The notes beneath the pieces were generated by a model. That model made no database searches. It had not been told where the DNA came from and was given only the letters and a program-made list of their open reading frames with translations. Of a DNA stretch of 64,000 bases, positions 8,717 to 17,840 are shown piece after piece. Each line of letters starts with the position of its first letter. Within the stretch, counting starts at the first letter, position 1. Both the position numbers and the translations under genes were made by a program. Source of the stretch: Hymenobacter sp. YC55. Its GTDB lineage: Bacteria > Bacteroidota > Bacteroidia > Cytophagales > Hymenobacteraceae. The stretch covers positions 62,001 through 126,000 of the forward strand of contig NZ_JARNTX010000004.1 of assembly GCF_029433095.1 (NCBI RefSeq). Reading direction: 5' to 3'.

Positions 8717-10078
8717 TCAGCTTGTGCGAACTACACGTTTTTGCGGGGCGCTTCGCAGGGAAGCAATAAGCAGCCCCGCTATTAGGGTGCTGAATCCTAA
8801 GGCAGTTGGCTGTGCCCATTGTCCTTGTGGTATCAACAGCAGGCCATTGCTCAGCAGAATCCAGGGCAAAAAGTCGCCCACGCTAAGCTTTTCATAGCAA
8901 GCAAGGCCAACTTTTATGCAGAAGCCAACCCGGAGGAAAATTACGATTATCCCGAATAAAGGACCCATTTCGCCAATTAGGCGCGCCCACTCTTCTTCTG
9001 CTATCAGAAACTGTGTGCCGCCGCTCAGGAGCATACTTCCTACGTTTGTACCCATTCCGATGCCATAGCCGAAGAACGGAGTATTAGAAGAGCCGGTAAG
9101 AGCCGCTATCATACCACCCAAGTAGCGGTTGCCAATGGTACCTTCCAAGCCGCCTTCTGTTTCGCTGGCGCTTGTGAAGCGCGAAAGGAAAGCTTCGGTA
9201 GCATTCTGGAAGAAGCTGGCTTGACTCAAGACTGCCAAGGCTACGACCATAGCAAAAGCAATAGGAATGATCTTGGACAGGTACTGAGGTTTCCGGGCAA
9301 CCGCTGCCAACGTGAAGATCATGGTTACGCCCACGCTAAATAGCAAGGAGCGGCTAATCGACATCGGTATGGCCGCAAGCAATCCGGCTGTCGCCGCAAT
9401 CAAGATTATGCGATTGACGTTTTGAGAGTTCAGCCAGAAGTAGAACACAAAACACGCAACAAACATGAAAAACTGCGTGTTGCCGTTGGTGAAAGAGAAG
9501 GTGCCTGGCGGGCGGAAATAGTTTAGCGCACCGCTGTAACCTGCACCAGCCATATCGCCGCCTACTCCACGGTTCACCCAAGCCGACTGTGGGCTATAGA
9601 ACTGCAACGCAATAAGGACTGTCATCGGAATGGCTATCCATAACGTTACCTTCCCTAGCTTCACTACATCCTCACGATTGAAGATGCGGCCAATCACGAA
9701 TATCATGGGGAAGTGAAGTAGCAGGATGCGAGCTCCATAGATAGCTACTGCGATGTTGCCGTGGCCGAAAAGCACAGCCGTAAAAGTTGACAGTACCCCA
9801 ATCAGCATCATCCCAATCAAGTAGGGATTAGCTGGGAGTAAACCGCGCTGCCAAGTGACGAATAGCAGCCATACGACCAACGGGTCGCGGACAATAAGAA
9901 GAGGGGTTGCTAGACCTGGTAAAAACCATTTCCGCAACGCCCCCTCAAATATTAAGAGTAGAAAATAAGCCCAAACCCCTTGCTTGAGCAAGCGGTTTGG
10001 GTCTTTTGCTGCATTCTTGCGCCGCTCCAACACGGCCCTTGGCTCCGGGCGAACTACTGCAATGTTGGTGGTGGACAC
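8717..10078 (-). CDS. O-antigen ligase/polymerase-like membrane protein (Wzy candidate)
   Basis: A 453-residue inner-membrane protein with about ten hydrophobic segments and a large periplasmic loop (about residues 270-330) before the last helices, the layout of Wzy polymerases and WaaL ligases. The loop contains FLSRFTSASETEGG and GNRYLGGMIAAL, and a later segment GYGIGMGTNVG resembles the conserved end of the loop in O-antigen ligase-family proteins. Between the Wzc-like gene and the glycosyltransferases, it most likely polymerises the exopolysaccharide repeat. The polymerase-versus-ligase choice is inference, as the family does not separate by sequence alone. Confidence 0.8.
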   Translation of the reverse strand: MSTTNIAVVRPEPRAVLERRKNAAKDPNRLLKQGVWAYFLLLIFEGALRKWFLPGLATPLLIVRDPLVVWLLFVTWQRGLLPANPYLIGMMLIGVLSTFTAVLFGHGNIAVAIYGARILLLHFPMIFVIGRIFNREDVVKLGKVTLWIAIPMTVLIALQFYSPQSAWVNRGVGGDMAGAGYSGALNYFRPPGTFSFTNGNTQFFMFVACFVFYFWLNSQNVNRIILIAATAGLLAAIPMSISRSLLFSVGVTMIFTLAAVARKPQYLSKIIPIAFAMVVALAVLSQASFFQNATEAFLSRFTSASETEGGLEGTIGNRYLGGMIAALTGSSNTPFFGYGIGMGTNVGSMLLSGGTQFLIAEEEWARLIGEMGPLFGIIVIFLRVGFCIKVGLACYEKLSVGDFLPWILLSNGLLLIPQGQWAQPTALGFSTLIAGLLIASLRSAPQKRVVRTS

Positions 10079-10106
10079 TGTGAAATTGCTTAAATAAGAT
10101 AATCGA

Positions 10107-12473
10107 CTATTGAGCTTCTAAGCTCTTCTTCTTTGAGCTTGTGCTCACCTCTTCGCCATAGCCGTAACCATAGCCATAGCCGTAGCTGCTCGTATTTTCC
10201 TTCTTCGCGTCGTTTAACACGATCATCGGGTGGTTCAGACGCTTGTTCTGATAGATGGAGTCGATAATCTCTATCTGCTTCTTATAGGTGAAGCCGTAGC
10301 GAAGCAGGTAGATGGTCGAGTCTACTAATGGGCTCAAGCTGAACGCATCGGATACTTGGCCAATTGGGGCCGTATCGATGATGATATGATCAAAGATGTC
10401 TTTAAGCTCGTTGATAAGGTGCGCAAGCTTAGCAGACATCATCAGCTCAGCGGGGTTGGGCGGTAGTGGCCCTGAGCTTATCACGAACAGATCAGGTGCT
10501 TTTTCCGAAGTCCGGATGATGTCGTTGATAGTGATGGAGTCGGACGTCAGGTAGTTTGTGATACCTACATTATCGTTCAAGCCAAGCTTAGCTGACAGTG
10601 TGGGCTTGCGCAAATCCAGCTCAAGCAAAACTACTTTCTTGCCAGTCAGGGCTAAGCTAGCGCCAAGGTTGATGCTGAAGAAGGTTTTGCCTTCACCGCC
10701 CATGCTCGAAGTGATGAGCATGACCTTGTTCTCTTTACCAATAGCCGCAAAGTGCAGGTTGGCACGCACAAGCCGGAACATTTCCACAATTGGGCTGCGG
10801 CTGTCCTTGTTCACTACTACCGCGTTACGAGCACTGCGCGAGTTGTGGCAGATTTCGCCAAGGATAGGAGTTGCTGTTGCTTTCTCGACATCCAACCGGC
10901 TCTGAACTTTGTCGTTCAGCATGTTTTTGATGAAGATGCCAGCAAACGGAATTCCTAGACCGGCAAGGAGCGCAATCAGATAGATGTTCTGCGGGTTCGG
11001 GCTGATTGGGTAAGGCGTGCTTACTGCCTGGTCGATAACTCGGGTGTTGGAAACGGTGGCAGCCAGAGCAAGAGCAACCTCTTCGCGCTTTTGCAACAGG
11101 AACAGATAAAGGTTCTGCTTTACAGCTTGCTGTCTGTTTATTTCCAGCAGCTCTCTTTCCATCAAGGGTACCCGCTTGATTTTAGACTGGAAATTACCCG
11201 AGTTCTGCTTTAGGTTATTGCTGGTAATAACAAGGCCCTTCTTGATGTTGCGCAGGTTCTCTAAGATGTTACGGCGCAAATTAGCCAGCTGCTCATTGAT
11301 GCCTACTACAACTGGGTTTTCAGCTGTGCTAGTGCGCAATTGCACCTCGCGTTGCAGTTGCAAGTCATTGAAGCTTGTAATCAAGCCTAGCAAAGTAGGA
11401 TCTTGAATTCCGAGAGAGCTAGGTACCGTTTTATATTCCGATGAGGACATGTACCGCTCAATCGACTCCAATACTTCGATTTGAGTAGCCCACTCCGAAA
11501 GCTGCCTGTTGTAGTCGCTAGCTTGCGACAAATAATTAGAGGCCTGTGTGGAAACGTCTGCTATCCCCTCTTGGCTCTTGTATTGCTGAACATTCTTTTC
11601 TGCGCCAGCAAGCTCCGCCGTAATGTATTTCAAACGTTCGTCCAGGAAAGCAACAGTGTTAGTTGCTTTGGCATTTTTGTCTTCTACAGATTCCTTTTCG
11701 TAAACCTCAATGATCTTGTTGATAATATCCTCACCGCGTTCAGGAATAGGATCAATTATACCCATGGTGATTACGCTAGCATTTTTAGCGCTGGGCTTAA
11801 TGTCAACACGCGAGAAAAATACATCAGCCATATCTTTTAGCTGATGAAACTGAATGTTTATTTTCTTGTTCGGACCCTTTGTATTTGTGTAAAATGCAGG
11901 GCCAGGCGCTACTGTAAATGAGCCATAAGGTCTGGTTATTTCCTCGCCTAGCTGATAAACATTAGTTTTTCCATCTGACTCAATTAGCTTGTACGAGTTG
12001 TTACCCGTCAATAAAATTGAGAAAGAAGGATTGGGATACTTAGGATTCATTTTCTTGGTAATGATCTGAATAGGCAGACCCTTACCATAAATTTCAACGT
12101 CGCGAATCCTTCCTTCAACTACATAGCTTATTGACAAGTCGAGTTCTCTTATCACTCTTTGCATCAGAGTTTTCGACTTCAGGACCTCCACTTCGTCGTC
12201 CACGTTCTTAGACGACTTAAACAAGTCTGGGTCATTGATTGCCATTGCCGAAGACGTGCCAGACTCTGACTTTTCGTCTTTGATCAGAATGAGGCTGCTT
12301 GTATAGTATTCAGGAACAGCATAGTACCGCAGGTATGTGTAGGCAATACCAATAGCAATAACGGCTCCTAGAAGAAACAAATACCAATAGCGCAGGTATT
12401 TCGAAAACGCGGATTTTAAATCCACCGCTTCATTTCTTTCCGAAGAAAGAGGAAACAATTCTTGATTACTCAT
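10107..12473 (-). CDS. Wzc-like polysaccharide co-polymerase and tyrosine autokinase
   Basis: A 788-residue inner-membrane protein that controls polymerisation and export together with the Wza-like protein. Order: cytoplasmic tail, membrane helix at about 31-51, periplasmic Wzz domain with coiled coil (about 255-470), second helix at about 497-516 preceded by the proline-rich TPYPISPNP, then a BY-kinase domain with Walker A SSMGGEGKT (589-597), Walker A' LLELDLRKP (616-624) and Walker B HIIIDTAP (696-703). The C-terminus carries a tyrosine cluster (YGYGYGYGYG, about 764-773), the autophosphorylation tail of this class. No cognate low-molecular-weight tyrosine phosphatase is seen nearby. It lies 38 bases from the Wza-like gene. 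Confidence 0.95.
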   Translation of the reverse strand: MSNQELFPLSSERNEAVDLKSAFSKYLRYWYLFLLGAVIAIGIAYTYLRYYAVPEYYTSSLILIKDEKSESGTSSAMAINDPDLFKSSKNVDDEVEVLKSKTLMQRVIRELDLSISYVVEGRIRDVEIYGKGLPIQIITKKMNPKYPNPSFSILLTGNNSYKLIESDGKTNVYQLGEEITRPYGSFTVAPGPAFYTNTKGPNKKINIQFHQLKDMADVFFSRVDIKPSAKNASVITMGIIDPIPERGEDIINKIIEVYEKESVEDKNAKATNTVAFLDERLKYITAELAGAEKNVQQYKSQEGIADVSTQASNYLSQASDYNRQLSEWATQIEVLESIERYMSSSEYKTVPSSLGIQDPTLLGLITSFNDLQLQREVQLRTSTAENPVVVGINEQLANLRRNILENLRNIKKGLVITSNNLKQNSGNFQSKIKRVPLMERELLEINRQQAVKQNLYLFLLQKREEVALALAATVSNTRVIDQAVSTPYPISPNPQNIYLIALLAGLGIPFAGIFIKNMLNDKVQSRLDVEKATATPILGEICHNSRSARNAVVVNKDSRSPIVEMFRLVRANLHFAAIGKENKVMLITSSMGGEGKTFFSINLGASLALTGKKVVLLELDLRKPTLSAKLGLNDNVGITNYLTSDSITINDIIRTSEKAPDLFVISSGPLPPNPAELMMSAKLAHLINELKDIFDHIIIDTAPIGQVSDAFSLSPLVDSTIYLLRYGFTYKKQIEIIDSIYQNKRLNHPMIVLNDAKKENTSSYGYGYGYGYGEEVSTSSKKKSLEAQ

Positions 12474-12511
12474 ATTCTTAAAACTCAGTTTGAGGGTTAT
12501 TGAGTAATTGC

Positions 12512-13285
12512 TTATCTAAATATTATAAATGACACCACACTGATTAGAGAAGCTATGGTGGCAATTACTGGTAAGTAATAGTTGCTGGAGCTGGCTTGTA
12601 ATCCTTTTGCCTTCTCAGCCTCCACATAGACGATATCGTTTTGCTGAAGATAATAATAAGGTGAGTTTAAGCTTTCCTTATTGCTCAGGTCAATTCGTGC
12701 AGTATTTCTAACTCCGTTTTTTTCCCGAATGATCAGTACGTTGGTTCGCTTGCCATAAATTGTCATGTCGCCGGCAAGGCCAAGTGCTTCTACAATATTG
12801 ATGCGTTCGGTGCGAACATCAATAGTTGCTGGGTGGTTCACCTCACCTACAACAGTCACTTTGAAATTTAAGAACCTGATGTTGATGATGGGGTTTTTAA
12901 CGTATTGACTAATCTTCGTCGTCAGAAGTTGAATAGCTTCAGTTTTTGTTAAACCAGCTATTTTCAGCGTGCCTAAAACAGGGTAATTGATTGAACCTGT
13001 TTTGTCTACTAAATATCCCTCATTTAATTTTTCGCCGGAGCCTGCGCTACCTCCCCCACCTGGAGCTTGCAAAAGACCATTGTTAAACAAAACATTTGAT
13101 TCAGGATTTAAGCTACTTAGTGTAATACTTAATAAATCATCTGGTTGAATAACCGGCTCTACTTTATTAGTAATAGTTGATGTATACGTTTCAGACTCTT
13201 TTAAATTACCGAAATACGTTAAGCTTCTATTGGCACAGGAACTAAAAAAGAGTAATACAATAAAATATTGAAAATTCCTTCGCAT
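12512..13285 (-). CDS. Wza-like polysaccharide export lipoprotein
   Basis: A 257-residue outer-membrane lipoprotein that should form the polysaccharide exit channel. I start it at the ATG at 13285 because the next residues form a lipoprotein signal peptide (FIVLLFFSSCANRS, with the cysteine as lipid site); the longer frame to 13348 puts 21 polar residues in front of it. The polysaccharide export domain is visible as PVIQPDDLLSITLSSL, then an SLBB segment (VTVVGEVNHPATIDV, LGLAGDMTIYGKR). A C-terminal hydrophobic stretch (LPVIATIASLISVVSFIIF) is typical of Bacteroidota members. It precedes the Wzc-like gene in the same operon. Confidence 0.92.
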   Translation of the reverse strand: MRRNFQYFIVLLFFSSCANRSLTYFGNLKESETYTSTITNKVEPVIQPDDLLSITLSSLNPESNVLFNNGLLQAPGGGGSAGSGEKLNEGYLVDKTGSINYPVLGTLKIAGLTKTEAIQLLTTKISQYVKNPIINIRFLNFKVTVVGEVNHPATIDVRTERINIVEALGLAGDMTIYGKRTNVLIIREKNGVRNTARIDLSNKESLNSPYYYLQQNDIVYVEAEKAKGLQASSSNYYLPVIATIASLISVVSFIIFR

Positions 13286-13749
13286 TTTTGAATCTTTGAA
13301 AAGTGTGGTCATTGTGGGTGAATAATAATAAATCAAGGCTGATTGCAAAAATCAGTGATTTATATGCTTGAATGTAGGTGCTAAGGTACTTGATTTTGCT
13401 TGACTTCCCATAACCCCAACTGTGCAGTGCTGAGGTAACAATTGGTTAAACTTGCTTGTAAATCAGCTAATTGCCGGTGTTGAGTGCTAGCTGCCTTTCC
13501 ATCTACTACTTGCTCCACTTGCTTTTCGGCTGAGCCATTCGCTCCTGGCTAACCTAGTACGAGCTAAGCTCCTGTATGGCGACTAAGTAGTAAGTGGGCT
13601 ATTGATGCTGGTTTGGTGCCTGGCAACTACTAGGTTCACATACATGCAAGGTGTCAGTAGAGGCAATGCTTGGAGATACAAGCCGCGACTTATACTACAC
13701 AACTCGGTTCGTGTTGCAACTTGTTAGGAACGTCTAACAGCTGGAGGGC
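13286..13749. other. Intergenic region between the sugar transferase and Wza-like genes
   Basis: There is no convincing gene. A short 6-bp hairpin (13722-13727 with 13734-13739, loop GAACGT) lies just after the sugar transferase stop and may end that transcript. A weak minus-strand -7-like box (GATTTTTG, 13346-13353) could drive the Wza-like gene but lacks a matching -33 element. The rest shows no structure I can interpret. Confidence 0.4.
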
Positions 13750-14451
13750 TTAGAAAACATGATTGTTGTTCCGGAACACTTGTGTGACAGTCATTAGCAC
13801 AATCTTTAGATCGAGCCAGAACGACCAGTTCTCCAAATAATGGATGTCGGCACTTACGCGTTTCGCCATCGCCTCGGTTTCCTTAGTTTCGCCGCGGTAC
13901 CCTGATACTTGTGCCCAGCCTGTGATACCAGGTAGTATCAAATGCCGATCCATGAAGTTGTCGATTACTCTAGAGTAGTCTTCGGTATGACGGAGCATGT
14001 GCGGCCGTGGGCCAACTACCGACATTTCACCTTTCAATACGTTGATGAACTGCGGTAGCTCATCGAGGCTAGTCTTGCGTAGAAAGGCACCCACTTTCGT
14101 GATGCGGCTGTCTCCCTTTTGAGCTTGCTTCAGATCAGCATCGGCATTGATGCGCATGCTTCTAAACTTGAAGCAGTAGAATGGGGTACCATTTTTTCCA
14201 GTCCGGAGCTGCTTGAAGAATACTGGTCCCCTTGATTCTAGTTTGATAAGAAGTGCAATTATCGGAATCAGCCAGCTTAGGAGCAGGATCGCCACAATTG
14301 CAGCAAACAGGTAATCGAAAATACGCTTCGCAGAAGAGGATTGTATAGCTAGCTTAGGAGCCTTTTTGTGGCGCCTGTAGTTCATGGAATTCCGCTTCTC
14401 TAGAGTCGGTGCGGCGCTCCACTTGAAATGTAAGGTCGATTCCTGTTGCAT
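13750..14451 (-). CDS. Polyprenyl-phosphate sugar-1-phosphate transferase (initiating transferase)
   Basis: This membrane enzyme starts exopolysaccharide synthesis by moving a sugar-1-phosphate from a nucleotide sugar to undecaprenyl phosphate. After a short cytoplasmic tail it has [13 protein letters not shown] and one long hydrophobic helix, then the bacterial sugar transferase domain: [36 protein letters not shown] and the signature [12 protein letters not shown]. The N-terminal four-helix part found in long WbaP/CpsE proteins is absent, so it is the short form. I start at the ATG at 14451 (233 residues); the frame extends to 14520, but a strong promoter covers 14478-14508. An ATG at 14385 is also possible. 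Confidence 0.93.
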   Translation of the reverse strand: MQQESTLHFKWSAAPTLEKRNSMNYRRHKKAPKLAIQSSSAKRIFDYLFAAIVAILLLSWLIPIIALLIKLESRGPVFFKQLRTGKNGTPFYCFKFRSMRINADADLKQAQKGDSRITKVGAFLRKTSLDELPQFINVLKGEMSVVGPRPHMLRHTEDYSRVIDNFMDRHLILPGITGWAQVSGYRGETKETEAMAKRVSADIHYLENWSFWLDLKIVLMTVTQVFRNNNHVF

Positions 14452-14477
14452 GAATCCAATATAATATGTATTAGTCA

Positions 14478-14508
14478 CAAAATTATCGTATAAAAACGTG
14501 TCTTCAAA
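14478..14508 (-). promoter_or_regulatory. Bacteroidota-type promoter of the sugar transferase gene
   Basis: Read on the minus strand, a -33 TTTG (14508-14505) is followed after exactly 19 bases by a -7 box TAATTTTG (14485-14478), a perfect match to the TTTG / TAnnTTTG consensus. The predicted transcript start is near 14471, 20 bases before the ATG at 14451. Confidence 0.75.
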
Positions 14509-14878
14509 AAATAAATCCAAATAATTTAAGGAATACTGATAAAATATAATTTTTATAGAAAATTCATGTCGTCTTCAAATGAGACAATTTTGCCCTATTT
14601 GGTGTATAGAAGACAGAGCACTGGAGAACACCTCAATAAGGTAGTAAGCAGTAGATCAGGCAGTAGGGCTAGATTATGGACTTTATGCAATCGGTTGAAT
14701 AGCTAATCACGGATTCAGCTAATTTTGCCCACTTAGCAAGCTGCTTATTTCTAGAGCCCCTCTGCAGGTAAGTTGAAATCCGTAAATGGTCATAAATCAA
14801 TTTTCGATAACACCAAGTCTAAAGGTGCTGGTCATCGAAATTGCTCGATGAGTCAGCGTCTTTTAGCTGCAAAAAAGA
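14509..14878. other. Intergenic region with an orphan plus-strand -7 box and a hairpin
   Basis: No protein gene is visible. The plus strand has a perfect -7 box TAATTTTG at 14720-14727 with a poor -33 candidate (GTTG at 14694-14697), but no plus-strand gene follows. A 7-bp stem (14832-14838 with 14845-14851) lies downstream. A small RNA is conceivable but unsupported beyond this. Confidence 0.3.
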
Positions 14879-14907
14879 AGCGGGCTACCCTACTTAGGTA
14901 GCCCGCT
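14879..14907 (-). terminator. Rho-independent terminator of rocD
   Basis: A 10-bp perfect GC-rich stem (14879-14888 with 14898-14907). On the minus strand it is followed by TTCTTTTTTG, a proper T-tract. It lies 23 bases after the rocD stop. Confidence 0.85.
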
Positions 14908-14929
14908 GAAGCTAGAAGGAAGTAAAGGA

Positions 14930-16180
14930 CTAAAACTCCAGAATTACTTGCTCAATTACGTCACAAGCTTCATGAAGCTGTTCTTCGGTAACAACCAAAG
15001 GGGGGGCAAAACGGATGATGTCACCGTGGGTGGGCTTGGCTAAAACTCCTCGTTCCATTAAGGTCACACACACGTCCCAGGCGGTGCGGCCGTCAACTGT
15101 TGGTTTTATCACTATTGCGTTAAGCAATCCTTTGCCACGCACCAATTCTATCACTTCTGGGCGCTTGGCCTGCACCCGGCGCATACGCTCCCGAAATACT
15201 TCACCTAGCACGCGCGCATTCTGAATAAGCTTTTCGTCGAGAAGCACATCGAGGGCAGCCCGTAACACTACGCTGGCCAGTGGGTTACCGCCAAATGTAG
15301 AGCCGTGCTGCCCTGGCTGGATGGTAAGCATGATTTCATTGCGAGCTAACACCGCTGAGACGGGCATTACACCTCCGCTTAAGGCTTTGCCGAGAACCAA
15401 GATGTCGGCGTGTACGCCTTCGTAGCAGACGGCCAATAATTCGCCGGTGCGACCTAAGCCAGTTTGTATCTCGTCGGCAATGAAGAGTACTTTATGCGCT
15501 TTGCAAATAGCGGCGGCCTTAGCAAGGTAGCCTTCGGAGGGCACTACCACCCCAGCCTCGCCTTGAATAGGCTCTACCAGAAAGGCACACACATGTGGAT
15601 CCTGCACGGCTTCTTCTAGCGCCTCCAAGTCATCGTACGGTACTACCTGATAGCCTGGTGTATAGGGGCCGAAGCCGCCGGTAGAATCGGGGTCAGTGCT
15701 GAAGGAGATAATACCCGTGGTGCGGCCGTGGAAGTTGTGTTCGGCTACTAGAATGCGGGCTTGATTGGGAGCAATTCCCTTTTCCTGGTACCCCCACTTG
15801 CGGGCGAGCTTGAGCGCCGTTTCTACGGCCTCGGCACCCGAGTTCATGAGCAAAGCTTTGTCGTAATTGAATAACTCACAAAGCTGCTTCTCGGCCGCGC
15901 CTAGCTGGTCGTTGAAGAAGGCGCGAGAAGTGAGGGTAAGTCGCTGAGCCTGCTCGGTAAGGGCGCCAATAATGCGCGGATGACAGTGGCCTTGGTTGAC
16001 AGCCGAATAAGCCGACAGGAAGTCGTAGTAGTGCTTGCCGTCTACGTCCCAGAGGTGTACTCCCTCGCCGCGGCTGAGCACCACGGGCAGCGGGTGGTAG
16101 TTGTGGGCTCCATACTGGTCTTCCAGCGCCATGAGCTGCTGGCTGCGGCTTTGCGTGTCGGGGGTGGGGTGAAGGGACAT
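14930..16180 (-). CDS. rocD: Ornithine--oxo-acid transaminase
   Basis: A PLP enzyme converting ornithine and 2-oxoglutarate to glutamate semialdehyde and glutamate, linking arginine and proline metabolism. From the ATG at 16180 it has 416 residues, the usual family length. It shows [18 protein letters not shown] and [20 protein letters not shown] near the N-terminus, both typical of ornithine aminotransferase. The cofactor region has [33 protein letters not shown], and the Schiff-base lysine in [17 protein letters not shown]. The longer frame begins with TTG inside a -7 promoter box, so the ATG at 16180 is preferred. It stands alone and is closed by its own terminator. Confidence 0.95.
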   Translation of the reverse strand: MSLHPTPDTQSRSQQLMALEDQYGAHNYHPLPVVLSRGEGVHLWDVDGKHYYDFLSAYSAVNQGHCHPRIIGALTEQAQRLTLTSRAFFNDQLGAAEKQLCELFNYDKALLMNSGAEAVETALKLARKWGYQEKGIAPNQARILVAEHNFHGRTTGIISFSTDPDSTGGFGPYTPGYQVVPYDDLEALEEAVQDPHVCAFLVEPIQGEAGVVVPSEGYLAKAAAICKAHKVLFIADEIQTGLGRTGELLAVCYEGVHADILVLGKALSGGVMPVSAVLARNEIMLTIQPGQHGSTFGGNPLASVVLRAALDVLLDEKLIQNARVLGEVFRERMRRVQAKRPEVIELVRGKGLLNAIVIKPTVDGRTAWDVCVTLMERGVLAKPTHGDIIRFAPPLVVTEEQLHEACDVIEQVILEF

Positions 16181-16216
16181 AGCAGAAAAGGTGGGTAGTG
16201 GTAACGTACTGTTGGT

Positions 16217-16224
16217 CAAACCTA
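16217..16224 (-). promoter_or_regulatory. rocD: -7 promoter box of rocD
   Basis: On the minus strand this reads TAGGTTTG, matching TAnnTTTG. No clear -33 TTTG is present at 19 bases. It would start the transcript near 16210, upstream of the ATG at 16180, and excludes the TTG start at 16219. Confidence 0.45.
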
Positions 16225-16385
16225 CGCAAAAAGACTTGGGCTTGATAGCAGAACGGTGAGGTAAACTCGGCTATAACAAGTTGACTGCAAGTGCTCGTAT
16301 AGAAACATCTAAGATTCTGACTAGCAATGCCTTGTAAGGTTGAGCTTGGAGCTGAACAATAAATTCGCAATTAAGCTTAACCATA

Positions 16386-17693
16386 ATGGCTACTCGCTCC
16401 TATTATCAACGTCATCCCATTGTCTCTGCATTCGCGTTTCTTCTTTTGCTACTGGTTGGAATAGTAGGGTGGGTGTATGTGAAGAACGATAAAGGCAAAG
16501 GGCTTGTGCCCACACTGGCCGACAAAGGCAAAGAATTGCTGCCCACCTTGGAAAACACGTCTTTGGCTGTTAGCAGCATGAAGGGTGACTCCGTGAAAGC
16601 CCAGGTGAAGCTAGACGTGCGCAACAACATGCCCATTACGCTGCGCATCGACAGCTTCCGGTACCAAACTCGCCTCAACGGAGACCTGCTCACGCAAGGC
16701 GCTAAAAGCACCCCCACGGTGTTGCGCAAAGATTCTATTAGCCACATGCAACTGCCGCTGGCTCTGGACCTGAGCAAGGTGAAGAACAAGCTAGCAGCCA
16801 GCCAAGAGGATAGTGTGGATGTGCAGTTGTCCATGGACTTGTACACCAAACTGCCTATAGCCGGCACCAAAAAAATACCGGTCACGCTTACCAAGCGCAT
16901 TTTCATGCCGAAAATGCCGACACTGGAGCACGTTTCGTTTGCCGTGAATAATATCACCCCCGACTACGTGTATGCCCAAATGGTGATGGACATCCAGAAC
17001 CACATGCCGATTACGCTCCGTATCGATAGTTTGAACTACCGCACCAGCGTAGATGGCCGAATGCTAGCCAGCGGCAATAAGCGCAAGCCTACTGTGCTAA
17101 AAGAGAAAGACTTAAGTCACATGCAGATTCCGGTCACGATGGACTTAAGCAAAATAAAGAACGCCGTTAAAACCAGCCAGCAAGACTGCGTGGACGTGAA
17201 GATGGTAATGAATCTGTACGCGCGGCTACCCATGGCAGAAGGCACGCAGAAAATTCCAGTGAATATGACCAAGCGAGTCTACGTCCCCAAGCTACCCAAG
17301 ATTGAAGTGGCAGACATAGACGTAGAACACCTCGGCCTCAAAAATGGAGAGGCTATTATCAACCTCAAAGTCACGAACTACAACCCTTTTCCTGTGATTG
17401 TCCGTCGGGTGTCGTACGACTTTCGGGTGAGCGACGATATGCAGGTACAAGGGGTTGAGGAAAAGGACGTCTCGTTTAAAACCCGTGGCACCGAGCTGAT
17501 GCCGATCCGGGTGAAGTTCGAGCCGAAGGCCCTACCGAAAGTGGGATATAAGACCATCTTCAGGGCCAAGCAAACGCCGTACAATTTGAAAGGATCAATG
17601 GTGGTAGCCGCCGGTAAGGACAACCCCAAGGACATGACCATGAACTTCAGCAGCGCGGGCACCCTAAAAGACTTGAAAGATATTCCGAAGTAG
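16386..17693 (+). CDS. LEA-type-2 / WHy-domain protein with three tandem domains
   Basis: A 435-residue protein with one N-terminal membrane helix (about residues 12-31), so it should be anchored in the inner membrane and face the periplasm. Three consecutive WHy (water stress and hypersensitive response, LEA14-like) beta-sandwich domains follow at about 54-173, 178-298 and 304-423. The first two are close copies (NMPITLRIDSFRY and HMPITLRIDSLNY at the same place, each followed by a SHMQ-type segment), while the third has diverged (YNPFPVIVRRVSYDF). LEA14-like proteins are linked to desiccation tolerance in plants; the role here is not known. It has no operon partner. Confidence 0.85.
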   Translation: MATRSYYQRHPIVSAFAFLLLLLVGIVGWVYVKNDKGKGLVPTLADKGKELLPTLENTSLAVSSMKGDSVKAQVKLDVRNNMPITLRIDSFRYQTRLNGDLLTQGAKSTPTVLRKDSISHMQLPLALDLSKVKNKLAASQEDSVDVQLSMDLYTKLPIAGTKKIPVTLTKRIFMPKMPTLEHVSFAVNNITPDYVYAQMVMDIQNHMPITLRIDSLNYRTSVDGRMLASGNKRKPTVLKEKDLSHMQIPVTMDLSKIKNAVKTSQQDCVDVKMVMNLYARLPMAEGTQKIPVNMTKRVYVPKLPKIEVADIDVEHLGLKNGEAIINLKVTNYNPFPVIVRRVSYDFRVSDDMQVQGVEEKDVSFKTRGTELMPIRVKFEPKALPKVGYKTIFRAKQTPYNLKGSMVVAAGKDNPKDMTMNFSSAGTLKDLKDIPK

Positions 17694-17784
17694 GCCGTTT
17701 GCCACAGCAGGAAGGTCTAAGAAAGTGCACTAGTAGAGCGCCGCTAGATAGCAAGAACCAGACTGGCCCGGAAGCAATTAGTGG

Positions 17785-17792
17785 TATTTTTG
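17785..17792 (+). promoter_or_regulatory. ogt: -7 promoter box of ogt
   Basis: TATTTTTG matches TAnnTTTG and lies 48 bases before the ATG at 17841. No good -33 element is seen. It supports the inner ATG rather than the longer frame from 17781, which begins before the box. Confidence 0.4.
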
Positions 17793-17840
17793 CACCTGCT
17801 GTTTCGGTGTACACCCACTTTGCTTTCAGTGAATTGCTTT

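Noticed and set aside
10140-10200. Repeated GYGYG codons as a possible phase-variable repeat
   Set aside because: They encode the usual tyrosine-rich autophosphorylation tail of Wzc kinases. Repeat units are imperfect and too few for slippage switching.
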